Assembly: GCA_035292785.1 (NCBI GenBank)
Contig: DATDPK010000010.1
Location: forward strand, 1 to 27,065
Length of the DNA: 27,065 nucleotides
Source: CABMGU01 sp035292785
GTDB lineage: Archaea; Nanobdellota; Nanobdellia; Woesearchaeales; ARS49
Direction: 5' to 3'
Part shown: positions 13,255 to 20,129 of the stretch, piece after piece
Position numbering within the stretch: the first letter of the stretch is position 1
Layout: each line of letters starts with the position of its first letter
Notes under the pieces: generated by a model
The model's database searches: none
What the model saw: the letters and a program-made list of their open reading frames with translations, nothing else
What the model was told of the DNA's origin: nothing
Translations under genes and position numbers: made by a program

Positions 13255-14175
13255 GTGATAATACGAAGACTTGTGAAAGCAGGACAGGCAAGCCATACTA
13301 TTTCTCTACCAAAAGAATGGCTGGACAAGCACAAACTCAAGAAAGGAGACTTAGTCTACTTATACGAAAAAGGAGAGAAAGAACTCACAATAACACCAGA
13401 AAGCAAGACAGACGAACAACTGCCACTAAAAGACATCACGATATCGATAGACAACAAAAACATCAGCACAATACAGAGAGAAATAACAAGCGCGTACATC
13501 AACAACTACAACACGATAACACTGCACGGAGAAGAAATAACAGACAAGACAAAAGATATCAGAAAAATGCTACACGACTTCGTAGCATTGGAAGTGGCAG
13601 AGCAAACAGCCAAAAGCATAATAGCGAAAGATTTGCTGAACTTAAAAGAAATCAGCGTCGACAAAACAATAAGACGAATGGACATGCTCGTGCGAAGCAT
13701 GATACAAGACAGCATAGCAACAATAGAAAAACCAGAACTGGCACAAAGCGTAGTAGTCAGGGACTATGAAGTCAACAGGGCATACTTCCTGCTGATGAGA
13801 CTGCTGAAAAACTCGATGACAAACAAAAAAGTGGCAGAAACATTCCAGCTAACAAACGACAAAATACTAAGCTGTTATTATTTAACAATAAACTTAGAGA
13901 ACTTCGCCGATGCTGCAAAACAACTGGCAGAATACCTCGGCAAAGAGAAAAAGAAGGAAAAGCTCAAGAATGTCATAGGACAAGTCGAAAAAGGATATCT
14001 GGACGTCATGAAAGCATACTTCACAAAAGACAAGAAACTAGCTGACAATGTCGCACTGCAAAGAGAAGAACTGCTCAAACAGGCATCAGAACTACCTTCA
14101 GGGGTTGCAGAACTATTCAAAACGATGGTAACGCTAACGAATAACATAGCAAGAATAGTAATGGACGAAGAATAA
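13255..14175 (+). CDS. AbrB-PhoU phosphate-type regulator
   Basis: The 306-residue protein has two parts. Residues 1-48 (IRRLVKAGQASHTISLPKEWLDKHKLKKGDLVYLYEK) form an AbrB/SpoVT swapped-hairpin DNA-binding domain, and residues about 80-306 are helical bundles of the PhoU type. Archaeal proteins of this form are annotated as phosphate uptake regulators, though no phosphate transport genes lie in this window. The GTG start at 13255 is set by GAGGTGAT 5 nt upstream. Its long, hairpin-rich leader is unusual here, suggesting post-transcriptional control. It ends one base before the convergent exported-protein gene. Confidence 0.85.
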   Translation: MIIRRLVKAGQASHTISLPKEWLDKHKLKKGDLVYLYEKGEKELTITPESKTDEQLPLKDITISIDNKNISTIQREITSAYINNYNTITLHGEEITDKTKDIRKMLHDFVALEVAEQTAKSIIAKDLLNLKEISVDKTIRRMDMLVRSMIQDSIATIEKPELAQSVVVRDYEVNRAYFLLMRLLKNSMTNKKVAETFQLTNDKILSCYYLTINLENFADAAKQLAEYLGKEKKKEKLKNVIGQVEKGYLDVMKAYFTKDKKLADNVALQREELLKQASELPSGVAELFKTMVTLTNNIARIVMDEE

Positions 14176-14502
14176 TCAATTAACAGTAACTATGCTGGGA
14201 TGAGGCAGAAACTGCTTCTGGCCACACGCCCACCACGGACGCGGGCACATACAGGCAAAAGAAACATAGCCTGACTTTCTAAAAGAACTCGGAGAAGGAC
14301 CCTCGCCCATATTAACAAAACACGCATAACCCCACATCTTCTCAACTTCAGACTTTTCCTCAAGAGTACGATAAAAAGCAAGCGTACAGCCAACCTGACA
14401 GCCGGGAGTGGTCGTAATAGAGCCTGTAAACGAATCGAGCATAATAATAGACAGAAAACTCAAAAAGAAAATAGAAAATAAAGAGAAAAAAATAACACGC
14501 AT
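14176..14502 (-). CDS. Small exported or membrane-anchored Cys-containing protein
   Basis: The 108-residue protein opens with a hydrophobic segment (residues 3-21, FFSLFSIFFLSFLSIIM) that would be a signal peptide or anchor. The external part has CQVGCTLAFY (CxxxCTL), a lone Cys in WGYACFVNMG, and SFACMCPRPWW (CxCP). The upstream neighbour has the same order of CxxxCTL then CxCP, so the two are probably distant relatives. Four to five Cys could form disulfides or bind metal. The ATG directly follows the neighbour's stop (TAAATG), so they are one operon. Function is unknown. Confidence 0.65.
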   Translation of the reverse strand: MRVIFFSLFSIFFLSFLSIIMLDSFTGSITTTPGCQVGCTLAFYRTLEEKSEVEKMWGYACFVNMGEGPSPSSFRKSGYVSFACMCPRPWWACGQKQFLPHPSIVTVN

Positions 14503-15021
14503 TTAACCAATGGTGTTAGTGCCAAGCGGATAATAGCCTGGCGGAGTTCCCCTTGGGTCGCTCCTTGGAGCTGCAGGGTAGCTAATGTCTGAATACATAT
14601 CTACAGGCGTTCCTGGATATCTTCCTGCATACTGTGCAGCACCAGAACTTTCACCTGGGATAATGGATGCAAACTCCTCTGTTGGCGGGAACTGCGGACT
14701 GCCCTGAGTCGGGCACCAGCAGCCAAGCACTTCAGTGCGGCCGTCAATAATATATGTGAATGTAACATCGCCGACGTATACCCACTTCCTGTTGGCTGCG
14801 TCAACACGATCTTCCATCATCATTGCATCATAATCGTTTCCGCTCGGAAACAATGTGCAAGGGCTGTCACACGCGACAATGCCAGGAGTGACACCAGTGT
14901 TGGTAAATAAAGCACCAGCACTCCTGTTCGAATTAGTAAACATTAATACCAGACCGATAACTCCAATAACGGCTATAATGCCAAGAATCACAAGAGCGAT
15001 TCCTCGATGTTCTTCCTCCAA
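14503..15021 (-). CDS. Membrane-anchored exported Cys/Pro-rich protein
   Basis: A 172-residue protein with one N-terminal membrane helix (GIALVILGIIAVIGVIGLVLMF) after a charged start (EEEHR), an organisation seen in pilin-like and anchored surface proteins. The external part has CDSPCTLF (CxxxCTL), VGDVTFTYIIDGRTEVLGCWCP (CxCP) and a long Pro/Gly/Tyr-rich tail. The TTG at 15021 is preferred to the GTG at 15030 because GAGGTGAT lies 4 nt before it and the GTG is inside that Shine-Dalgarno. The two Cys motifs match the downstream gene. No function is recognised; cell-surface location is inferred. Confidence 0.68.
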   Translation of the reverse strand: MEEEHRGIALVILGIIAVIGVIGLVLMFTNSNRSAGALFTNTGVTPGIVACDSPCTLFPSGNDYDAMMMEDRVDAANRKWVYVGDVTFTYIIDGRTEVLGCWCPTQGSPQFPPTEEFASIIPGESSGAAQYAGRYPGTPVDMYSDISYPAAPRSDPRGTPPGYYPLGTNTIG

Positions 15022-15066
15022 TGTAATCACCTCATTTATGAACTAGATATTAAAGTAAAGAGACTT

Positions 15067-15080
15067 CTTATATATAAATC
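15067..15080 (-). promoter_or_regulatory. TATA box of the exported-protein pair
   Basis: GATTTATATATAAG on the minus strand predicts transcription from about 15048, giving a leader of roughly 25 nt that includes the GAGGTGAT ribosome-binding site. Confidence 0.5.
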
Positions 15081-15096
15081 TTACCCTTCCAGTATT

Positions 15097-15474
15097 TTAC
15101 CTCTTTTTAAGTTTCTGGAAGCTCTCCTGAATATCAATAACGTACTTGCCTTCCTCAAGCCTGAACACAAGAGGCTCGCCCTTGAACAACTGAACAAGGT
15201 CAAGCTGATACTTGCCAGGCTCAAGCACTCTCACGCTCTCAAAATCAAGAACAACAGGAACATCATCAACAGAGCCACCAACAAGCTCCAATACATCTTT
15301 TTCAATCTGCTGTTTTTGAGCTGGTTCGAGATTTTGCGGAACAAGATTTTTCGCAGCCTCAAGCTTTTCCTTCTTTACGAAAAAGAACAAACGCCCTCCG
15401 CAAGGACAACCCTTCAATATTTCCTGCGCACCATCATCATAGAATACGCTGCATCTTACGCATTGATGAGGCAT
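15097..15474 (-). CDS. Archaeal Zn-ribbon protein (DUF2072/OapC-like)
   Basis: This 125-residue protein has an N-terminal zinc ribbon, MPHQCVRCSVFYDDG...KGCPCGGRLFFFVKK (CxxC...CxC), then a linker helix, and a C-terminal beta-rich part (GKYQLDLVQLFKGEPLVFRLEEGKYVIDI). It matches the archaeal Zn-ribbon family that accompanies DUF2073 and an Era-like GTPase, as found here with 1-nt gaps. The function of the trio is unknown; the zinc ribbon plus GTPase suggests an RNA or ribosome role. It is the last gene of the operon. Confidence 0.85.
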   Translation of the reverse strand: MPHQCVRCSVFYDDGAQEILKGCPCGGRLFFFVKKEKLEAAKNLVPQNLEPAQKQQIEKDVLELVGGSVDDVPVVLDFESVRVLEPGKYQLDLVQLFKGEPLVFRLEEGKYVIDIQESFQKLKKR

Positions 15475-15475
15475 A

Positions 15476-15856
15476 CTACCTGCGCTTACGCGCCTCCGAC
15501 GTCAACAACTCAATCTTATTCGGGTCCTTGCGAATACTCTTCACGACATTAGCAGGACCAATAATAGTCAAACCCTGCTGGTCGCCAAAAAACAAGCCAA
15601 ACATTTCATACTTAAACTTCTGAAGGCCATCTTTCGCAGACTGAGCAGGATTAATAACAGCAATCTCAATACCCTTAAACTTCTTATTAACCTCTTCCAT
15701 AGTGGTCTTAATCAACTCTGCCTCTTCCTCTTTCTTCAAACGGCCCTGAAGCAAAACAATTTTGTTCTGCTTTGCAACATTCAAAATTTTCCTGATTCTG
15801 CCCAAACCGCTCAAAGATTCAATCTCAGTATAAGGCATAAAATGAAGAGTAACCAT
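15476..15856 (-). CDS. DUF2073 family protein
   Basis: The 126-residue protein begins MVTLHFMPYTEIESLSGLGRIRKILN and has a compact alpha/beta pattern (KIVLLQGRLKKEEEAELIKTTME, GIEIAVINP, LTIIGPANVVKSI). It belongs to DUF2073, an archaeal family nearly always next to an Era-like GTPase. The ATG at 15856 is chosen since it sits 1 nt after the GTPase stop and gives the family N-terminus; an upstream start at 15889 would overlap the GTPase. The C-terminus is basic (SEARKRR). Role unknown. Confidence 0.85.
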   Translation of the reverse strand: MVTLHFMPYTEIESLSGLGRIRKILNVAKQNKIVLLQGRLKKEEEAELIKTTMEEVNKKFKGIEIAVINPAQSAKDGLQKFKYEMFGLFFGDQQGLTIIGPANVVKSIRKDPNKIELLTSEARKRR

Positions 15857-15857
15857 A

Positions 15858-16496
15858 CTATCTGCCCGCCAGCTCAAACAGCTTATCATAAAACTTGCTC
15901 ATATTCCTGCCGTACTTAGCGCTAATACCCATCACTTCATACTGCGGGAAAGCAGACTGAATACGCTTGATGCTTGACTTTCTCAAATCAGTCTTGTTGG
16001 CAACAACAATAACAGGAATGTTCCTTGCGGCAAGATTGCCGATGATTGTCACATTAACCTGAGAATAAGGGTCTTGGGTAGCATCAAGCACGACAAGAAC
16101 AGTATCAACCTCGTCCAACCACTTGATGCTCGCAATAACACCCTTTGTAGCTTCCTTGGCCCTCTTCTTAGACTTGCTCGCAGACATACCCCTTTTCATA
16201 AAATCTTCATAATCAATTTTTGTAGCAATACCAGGAGTGTCAACAAGATTGAAAACAAGCTCCTCGCCTTTCTTGCCTTTGATAGTAATATTGTCTTTTA
16301 CATTAACTTCCCTTGTCTCGTGAGGAATAGGAGAAACAGAACCCATTTCTTCTCCAAGCCAGTCAAGACAAATCTTGTTTGCCAAAGTTGTCTTGCCAGA
16401 ATTTGGAGGGCCGTACAAGCCAAGCTTGAAATTTTTTCTCTTACCGAAAAAGTCGCCGAAAGTGTTTGTGAAAAAATTCTTAATCTTTTTTAACAT
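15858..16496 (-). CDS. Era-like small GTPase
   Basis: A 212-residue stand-alone GTPase domain. The P-loop is GPPNSGKTT at 29-37, a T in HETREV is the likely switch I Thr, G3 is DTPG at 86-89, G4 is NKTD at 167-170 and G5 is ISAKYG. An amphipathic N-terminus (MLKKIKNFFTNTFGDFFGKRK) may touch a membrane or RNA. There is no KH domain, unlike bacterial Era. It heads the three-gene operon with DUF2073 and the Zn-ribbon protein. AGGTGG lies about 4 nt upstream of the ATG and a TATA box is at 16531-16541, giving a short leader. Confidence 0.9.
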   Translation of the reverse strand: MLKKIKNFFTNTFGDFFGKRKNFKLGLYGPPNSGKTTLANKICLDWLGEEMGSVSPIPHETREVNVKDNITIKGKKGEELVFNLVDTPGIATKIDYEDFMKRGMSASKSKKRAKEATKGVIASIKWLDEVDTVLVVLDATQDPYSQVNVTIIGNLAARNIPVIVVANKTDLRKSSIKRIQSAFPQYEVMGISAKYGRNMSKFYDKLFELAGR

Positions 16497-16530
16497 GAAC
16501 CCACCTTTTTAAAAAATAATACTTAAGATT

Positions 16531-16541
16531 ACTATATATAG
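16531..16541 (-). promoter_or_regulatory. TATA box of the Era-like operon
   Basis: GCTATATATAGT on the minus strand predicts transcription from about 16510, just ahead of the AGGTGG ribosome-binding site at 16501-16506. Confidence 0.5.
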
Positions 16542-16558
16542 CTTTCGTTCAGAAAGAT

Positions 16559-16644
16559 AAAAAACCCTAGAAAACCAAAGGTTTTCTGGGCGCCGGAAAC
16601 GAATGTTTCCCGGCGTAAAATAAAAAAAAAGCGCTTAGCGCTTT
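16559..16644 (-). terminator. Triple hairpin terminator array after the repeat-protein gene
   Basis: Three hairpins follow one another on the minus strand. First, AAAGCGC-TAA-GCGCTTT (16644-16628), whose 3-nt loop is the stop codon of the gene and which runs into nine T (16630-16622). Second, CGCCGGGAAAC with CATT loop (16615-16591) and GTTTCCGGCG, one bulged base. Third, AGAAAACC-TTT-GGTTTTCT (16587-16569), followed by AGGG and six T (16564-16559). The first and third resemble intrinsic terminators; archaeal terminators usually need only the T run. Confidence 0.65.
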
Positions 16645-16877
16645 CGCTTTCGGCCGCCGCGGGCCATCTTTGCGCGGGAAACATCGCCTGACTTGTCAAC
16701 GAAGTACAAGAATCCAGTCTGCTTTGTAACCCCTACCTTTGCAACTTTTTCTGCCTTTCCAGCCTTGCCTTTCCTGCCGCGTGCCATCTTTGCGCGAGAA
16801 ACATCGCCAGCCTTGTCTACAAAATACAAATAGCCGTCCTGTTTTCTTACGCCAACTTTTGCTACTTTTTCTGCCAT
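16635..16877 (-). CDS. Small basic protein of two near-identical 33-residue repeats
   Basis: The 80-residue protein is two copies of one motif. Repeat 1 (residues 2-34) and repeat 2 (42-74) both read AEKVAKVGVxKQxGxLYFVD then KxGDVSRAKMARG, with 29 of 33 residues the same. They are joined by RKGKAGK and followed by GRKRKR. Codons differ at many silent positions, so the duplication is old and the protein sequence is held by selection. Each repeat probably forms two or three strands with a basic end, which suggests nucleic-acid or ribosome binding; that is inference. The ATG at 16877 has a perfect AAGGAGG about 9 nt upstream, indicating strong translation. Confidence 0.82.
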   Translation of the reverse strand: MAEKVAKVGVRKQDGYLYFVDKAGDVSRAKMARGRKGKAGKAEKVAKVGVTKQTGFLYFVDKSGDVSRAKMARGGRKRKR

Positions 16878-16959
16878 TTTTATTTCCTCCTTTAGTTTAT
16901 AGAGAGCATTGGAATAGAAACCCCCTCGCCCTCAATCTCAACGAAGTTAAGAAAGTCAG

Positions 16960-16972
16960 GATATTTATAAAC
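16960..16972 (-). promoter_or_regulatory. TATA box of the repeat-protein gene
   Basis: AGTTTATAAATAT on the minus strand overlaps the stop of the preceding gene and would give a leader of about 60 nt ending in the AAGGAGG Shine-Dalgarno. A second TATA-like TCTATAAAC lies close to the start (about 16893-16901). Confidence 0.45.
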
Positions 16973-17198
16973 TTTTCTTTTTTCTCGACGGAGAAGAAGG
17001 CTTTTTATCTTTTTTCCCCGACAATAAACGAGCTTCCTTCTCGTCCAAAATAAACCAAGCAGGCTTCAAAAGCTTTCTTAGGCGCTCAGCTTCCTCCAAA
17101 CCGTCCTTATAGACTTTGACAATCTCTTCCTTGGAAGGATACGGAATCTTTTCCAACTCCTTTGCCTTAGCCAACGCTTTTCTAATCTCTTTTTTCAT
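16965..17198 (-). CDS. Small basic coiled-coil hypothetical protein
   Basis: A 77-residue, highly charged protein starting MKKEIRKALAKAKELEKIPY. Residues 1-20 and 22-45 are amphipathic helices (EEIVKVYKDGLEEAERLRKLL), followed by PAWFILDEKEARLLSG and a Lys/Ser-rich tail (KKDKKPSSPSRKKKSL) that looks disordered. I do not recognise a family. The ATG at 17198 is chosen since a TATA box (17219-17230) is centred 27 nt upstream; the in-frame start at 17240 would lie on the far side of that promoter. It may be co-transcribed with the repeat protein. Confidence 0.65.
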   Translation of the reverse strand: MKKEIRKALAKAKELEKIPYPSKEEIVKVYKDGLEEAERLRKLLKPAWFILDEKEARLLSGKKDKKPSSPSRKKKSL

Positions 17199-17218
17199 TG
17201 ACGAGCTAAAAGTTTTCC

Positions 17219-17230
17219 AAATTATAAATC
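17219..17230 (-). promoter_or_regulatory. TATA box of the 16965-17198 gene
   Basis: GATTTATAATTT is centred about 27 nt upstream of the ATG at 17198. Confidence 0.5.
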
Positions 17231-17258
17231 TATCGCGCAATTTCTATGTTCCAGTCGC

Positions 17259-17272
17259 ATAAATAATATATA
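17259..17272 (+). promoter_or_regulatory. TATA box of the HerA operon
   Basis: ATAAATAATATATA is the only strong TATA-like element ahead of herA. It predicts transcription from about 17290, leaving a leader of roughly 100 nt that contains the hairpins below. Confidence 0.45.
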
Positions 17273-17296
17273 GACAGCAGAGAGGAAAAATACATG

Positions 17297-17339
17297 TCAA
17301 GAACCACCAACAATTATATTATCTAGTGGTGGTTCTTGA
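17297..17339 (+). repeat. Perfect 13-bp inverted repeat in the herA leader
   Basis: TCAAGAACCACCA (17297-17309) and TGGTGGTTCTTGA (17327-17339) are exact reverse complements around a 17-nt AT-rich loop. In RNA this would be a very stable hairpin near the 5' end. No T run follows, so it is not an ordinary terminator. It could also be a DNA site for a dimeric protein. Confidence 0.6.
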
Positions 17340-17343
17340 TCAT

Positions 17344-17393
17344 GCTCGGAAATCCTGCGAATTAAATCAGTGATTCCGAGCTAGGATTTCCGA
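17344..17393 (+). promoter_or_regulatory. Alternating hairpins before the herA start
   Basis: One left arm can pair in two ways. TCGGAAATCCT (17346-17356) matches AGGATTTCCGA (17383-17393) over 11 bp, while GCTCGGAA (17344-17351) matches TTCCGAGC (17374-17381) over 8 bp. The first pairing buries AGGA (17383-17386), the only Shine-Dalgarno-like bases before the ATG at 17395; the second leaves it free. This is the layout of a translational switch, read from complementarity alone. Confidence 0.5.
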
Positions 17394-17394
17394 C

Positions 17395-18891
17395 ATGACA
17401 AAAGGGCTGATAATAGGGGGAGAATTCGGCAATATTCTCGTCAGGCAGAAGAATGAACAAGCGCTTGAATTAGGGGAATTGATGATAGCAGAGACTGCAG
17501 ACGGACAAATATTGCTGCAGGCATTTGATTTGCTGTATGGTTCACAATTGACGCAGCAAAATCTTGAAATGATTTCAGGATTAAAATTAGAAGAAGATGA
17601 GAAATTAGAATTCATGGATGCGAAGTTAAGGAATTATGTACTTGCGCGATTGAAAAATCTTGCATTCATACAAAAACAAAACTCAAGAGCGTGCAAAACA
17701 CTGCCGACATTCTTCACAAAAGTCAGAGAGATAACAGCAGAAGATGTAACTTTCCTGACAACACCGCAAAATCCGCTATTTCTTGGAAAACTAAGAAGCG
17801 GAAGCAAAGTGCTTGAAGTGCCTGTGTCGATTGACGGGCAGAAAGCACTAAGCCACCACATATTGATTGCAGGAACAACAGGCAGGGGAAAAAGCGTACT
17901 AATGACGAATTTACTTTGGAATACTCTCGGACAACAATATTGTTCAATGCTCGTGCTGGACCCGCACGACGAATATTATGAAAAATTAAGAAAGCACACA
18001 GAAGCAAGGGATAAATTACTATATTATACACCGCGCAATCCACCGCCAGGAGCAAGAACACTAAAAATACATTTGGGACAATTAATACCAAAACATTTTG
18101 ACGGCGTGTATGACTGGACAGACGCGCAAAAACAAGCAGTCACTGCGTATCATCATACATACAAAGACAGCTGGATAGAAGCAGTGCTTAGAGAGCAACC
18201 GTTAAACCAGCAATTCCACGAAGGAACACTTGCAGTTGTTAAGAGAACATTAATGCAATTATTGAGATTAGATGTGGATGAAGAGAAGAATATTACAAGC
18301 GCAGGAATATTTGATACTAATTCCGGGCAGACAACAATACCAGACATAGTAAACGCGCTTGAGTCTGGCAAGACGGTGATAATTGATACGAGCAGTTTCC
18401 ACGGCAATATTGAGATATTAATCGGAAGCATGATAGCAAGCGTTGTTTTAGAAAAACACAAAACTTATTCATTGCAGGAAATGAAAATGAAACCAGTTGT
18501 AAGCGTTGTATTAGAAGAAGCACCACGCGTATTAGGAAAAGAAGTGCTTGAAAGAGGACCAAACATATTCTCAACAATTGCACGCGAAGGAAGAAAGTTC
18601 AACGTTGGGCTGACAGCAATAACACAACTGCCAAGCTTAATACCGAGAGAAATATTAGCGAACATAAATACGAAAATAATACTTGGAATAGAACTAAAAC
18701 CCGAAAGACAGGCAATAATAGAGAGTGCAGCACAGGACTTGTCAAGCGATGAAAGAATGATTGCCTCACTTGACAAAGGCGAGGCGATAGTTACCAGCAA
18801 TTTCCTGAGTTTTGCAATGCCAATAAAAATACCACACGAAGAACACAAAGAAGTAAAACAAAAACAAGCGTTTGTTGGGCTGAAACTATGA
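17395..18891 (+). CDS. herA: HerA-like bipolar DNA translocase/helicase
   Basis: The 498-residue ATPase has an N-terminal HAS-barrel-like part (about 1-140), the Walker A AGTTGRGKS at 159-167, DPHD at 189-192, and Walker B VVSVVLEEAP at 368-377. REGRKFNVGLTAITQLPSLI is the conserved sensor/helix stretch of the HerA/FtsK group. HerA hexamers pump duplex DNA for end resection together with Mre11-Rad50 and the nuclease NurA. Its stop overlaps the Mre11 start by 4 nt. The ATG at 17395 is preceded by a 100-nt hairpin-rich leader rather than the usual leaderless start, suggesting control of translation. Confidence 0.92.
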   Translation: MTKGLIIGGEFGNILVRQKNEQALELGELMIAETADGQILLQAFDLLYGSQLTQQNLEMISGLKLEEDEKLEFMDAKLRNYVLARLKNLAFIQKQNSRACKTLPTFFTKVREITAEDVTFLTTPQNPLFLGKLRSGSKVLEVPVSIDGQKALSHHILIAGTTGRGKSVLMTNLLWNTLGQQYCSMLVLDPHDEYYEKLRKHTEARDKLLYYTPRNPPPGARTLKIHLGQLIPKHFDGVYDWTDAQKQAVTAYHHTYKDSWIEAVLREQPLNQQFHEGTLAVVKRTLMQLLRLDVDEEKNITSAGIFDTNSGQTTIPDIVNALESGKTVIIDTSSFHGNIEILIGSMIASVVLEKHKTYSLQEMKMKPVVSVVLEEAPRVLGKEVLERGPNIFSTIAREGRKFNVGLTAITQLPSLIPREILANINTKIILGIELKPERQAIIESAAQDLSSDERMIASLDKGEAIVTSNFLSFAMPIKIPHEEHKEVKQKQAFVGLKL

Positions 18892-20069
18892 AATTCGCAC
18901 ATTTGTCTGATTGTCATATCGGCGGATGGAGAGAGCCAAAACTGAGAGAAGCGAATACGAAGAGTTTCGTTATGGCAATAGAGAAATGCTTAGCTGAGAA
19001 AGTTGATTTTTTACTAATTTCTGGAGATTTATTTAATACAGCAGTGCCGGGTATCGAGAGTTTGAAGATGGCAGTTGAGCAATTGAAAAAATTGAAAGAC
19101 AATGGAATTCCAGTGTATTACATTGCAGGCAGCCACGACTTCTCGCCAAGCGGGAAAACAATGCTGGACGTACTTGAACACGCAGGACTGGCTGTAAATG
19201 TTGCAAAAGGAGAAGAGCTGGCTGACAACAGAATAAAATTACATTTTACAGTGGATAAAACAGGAACAAAAATAACAGGAATGATAGGAAAAAAAGGAGG
19301 ATTAGAGACATCGTACTATTATCAATTGGCAAAAGAACATCTGGAAAAAGAAGAAGGATACAAAATATTCATGTTCCACAGCGCACTTTCTGAATTAAAG
19401 CCAAAAGAACTGGAAGAAATGGACGCAATGGCTGTTTCACTAATGCCGAAAGGATTTGATTACTATGCTGGGGGGCACGTACACGTTGTTGACAGGGCAG
19501 ACGTTGGAGAATACAGAAATATTGTCTATCCAGGACCAATATTTCCTAACAATTTTTCTGAAATTGAGAAGTTAAAACACGGAAGCTTTGTGATTGTAAA
19601 TGATGGAGAGATAAAACACACGCCGTTAATTGTACACCCAACAGTATGCATATCACTTGACGCAGAAGGAAAAACAGCAATAGAGATTGAAAAAGAAATA
19701 ATGAAAATAGACAATGTTGCAAATGCAATTGTAACTATACGCGTTCAAGGATGCCTAAAACAAGGAAAGCCAGCAGACATAAGATGGAACGACATACTAC
19801 ACAACATTTATTCAAAAAATGCATATTTTGCGATGAAAAATACGAATGCACTTACGAGCAAAGAAATTGAAGTAATAATGGTAAAAGAAGCAAACGTGGA
19901 GGAAGTAGAAGAAGCACTCATAAAAGAGCACGCAAGCCAGTTCAAAATAACAGACACAGAATTAATCAAGAAAATGATGCACGTACTATCCACTGAAAAA
20001 GCAGAAGGCGAAAGAATAGCAGACTTTGAAATGAGACTGCAGACGGATGTTGATCAATTGTTGCAGTAA
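18888..20069 (+). CDS. mre11: Mre11-like DNA double-strand-break repair nuclease
   Basis: The 393-residue calcineurin-like phosphoesterase carries DCHIG at 8-12, GDLFN at 46-50, GSHD at 81-84, FMFHS with His164, and GGHVH at 195-199. These are the five metal-binding blocks of Mre11, which trims DNA ends with Rad50. In most Mre11 the third block is GNHD, the Asn being a metal ligand; here it is Ser, although the block is otherwise kept (IAGSHDFSPSGKTMLDVLEHAGL). Residues 250-393 form the capping and Rad50-binding region. It is translationally coupled to HerA. No Rad50 or NurA gene follows; the next gene has its own promoter. Confidence 0.9.
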   Translation: MKFAHLSDCHIGGWREPKLREANTKSFVMAIEKCLAEKVDFLLISGDLFNTAVPGIESLKMAVEQLKKLKDNGIPVYYIAGSHDFSPSGKTMLDVLEHAGLAVNVAKGEELADNRIKLHFTVDKTGTKITGMIGKKGGLETSYYYQLAKEHLEKEEGYKIFMFHSALSELKPKELEEMDAMAVSLMPKGFDYYAGGHVHVVDRADVGEYRNIVYPGPIFPNNFSEIEKLKHGSFVIVNDGEIKHTPLIVHPTVCISLDAEGKTAIEIEKEIMKIDNVANAIVTIRVQGCLKQGKPADIRWNDILHNIYSKNAYFAMKNTNALTSKEIEVIMVKEANVEEVEEALIKEHASQFKITDTELIKKMMHVLSTEKAEGERIADFEMRLQTDVDQLLQ

Positions 20070-20098
20070 TTATACAAAAAGATAGAAGAAGTGCCAGG

Positions 20099-20109
20099 GT
20101 TTTTATAGT
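20099..20109 (+). promoter_or_regulatory. TATA box of the M23-type peptidase gene
   Basis: GTTTTTATAGT is centred 26 nt upstream of the ATG at 20130, supporting that start over the GTG at 20121 and separating this gene from the herA-mre11 operon. Confidence 0.5.
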
Positions 20110-20129
20110 CAAATCAAAGAGTGAACTTT

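Noticed and set aside
13170..13769. 199-codon plus-strand frame overlapping the PhoU-like gene
   Set aside because: Very Arg/Gln/Asn-rich translation in a wrong frame; the overlapping AbrB-PhoU protein is unmistakable.
17297..17393. Hairpins before herA as terminal repeats of a small mobile element
   Set aside because: The two inverted repeats have unrelated sequences, there is no target duplication and no second copy in the window.
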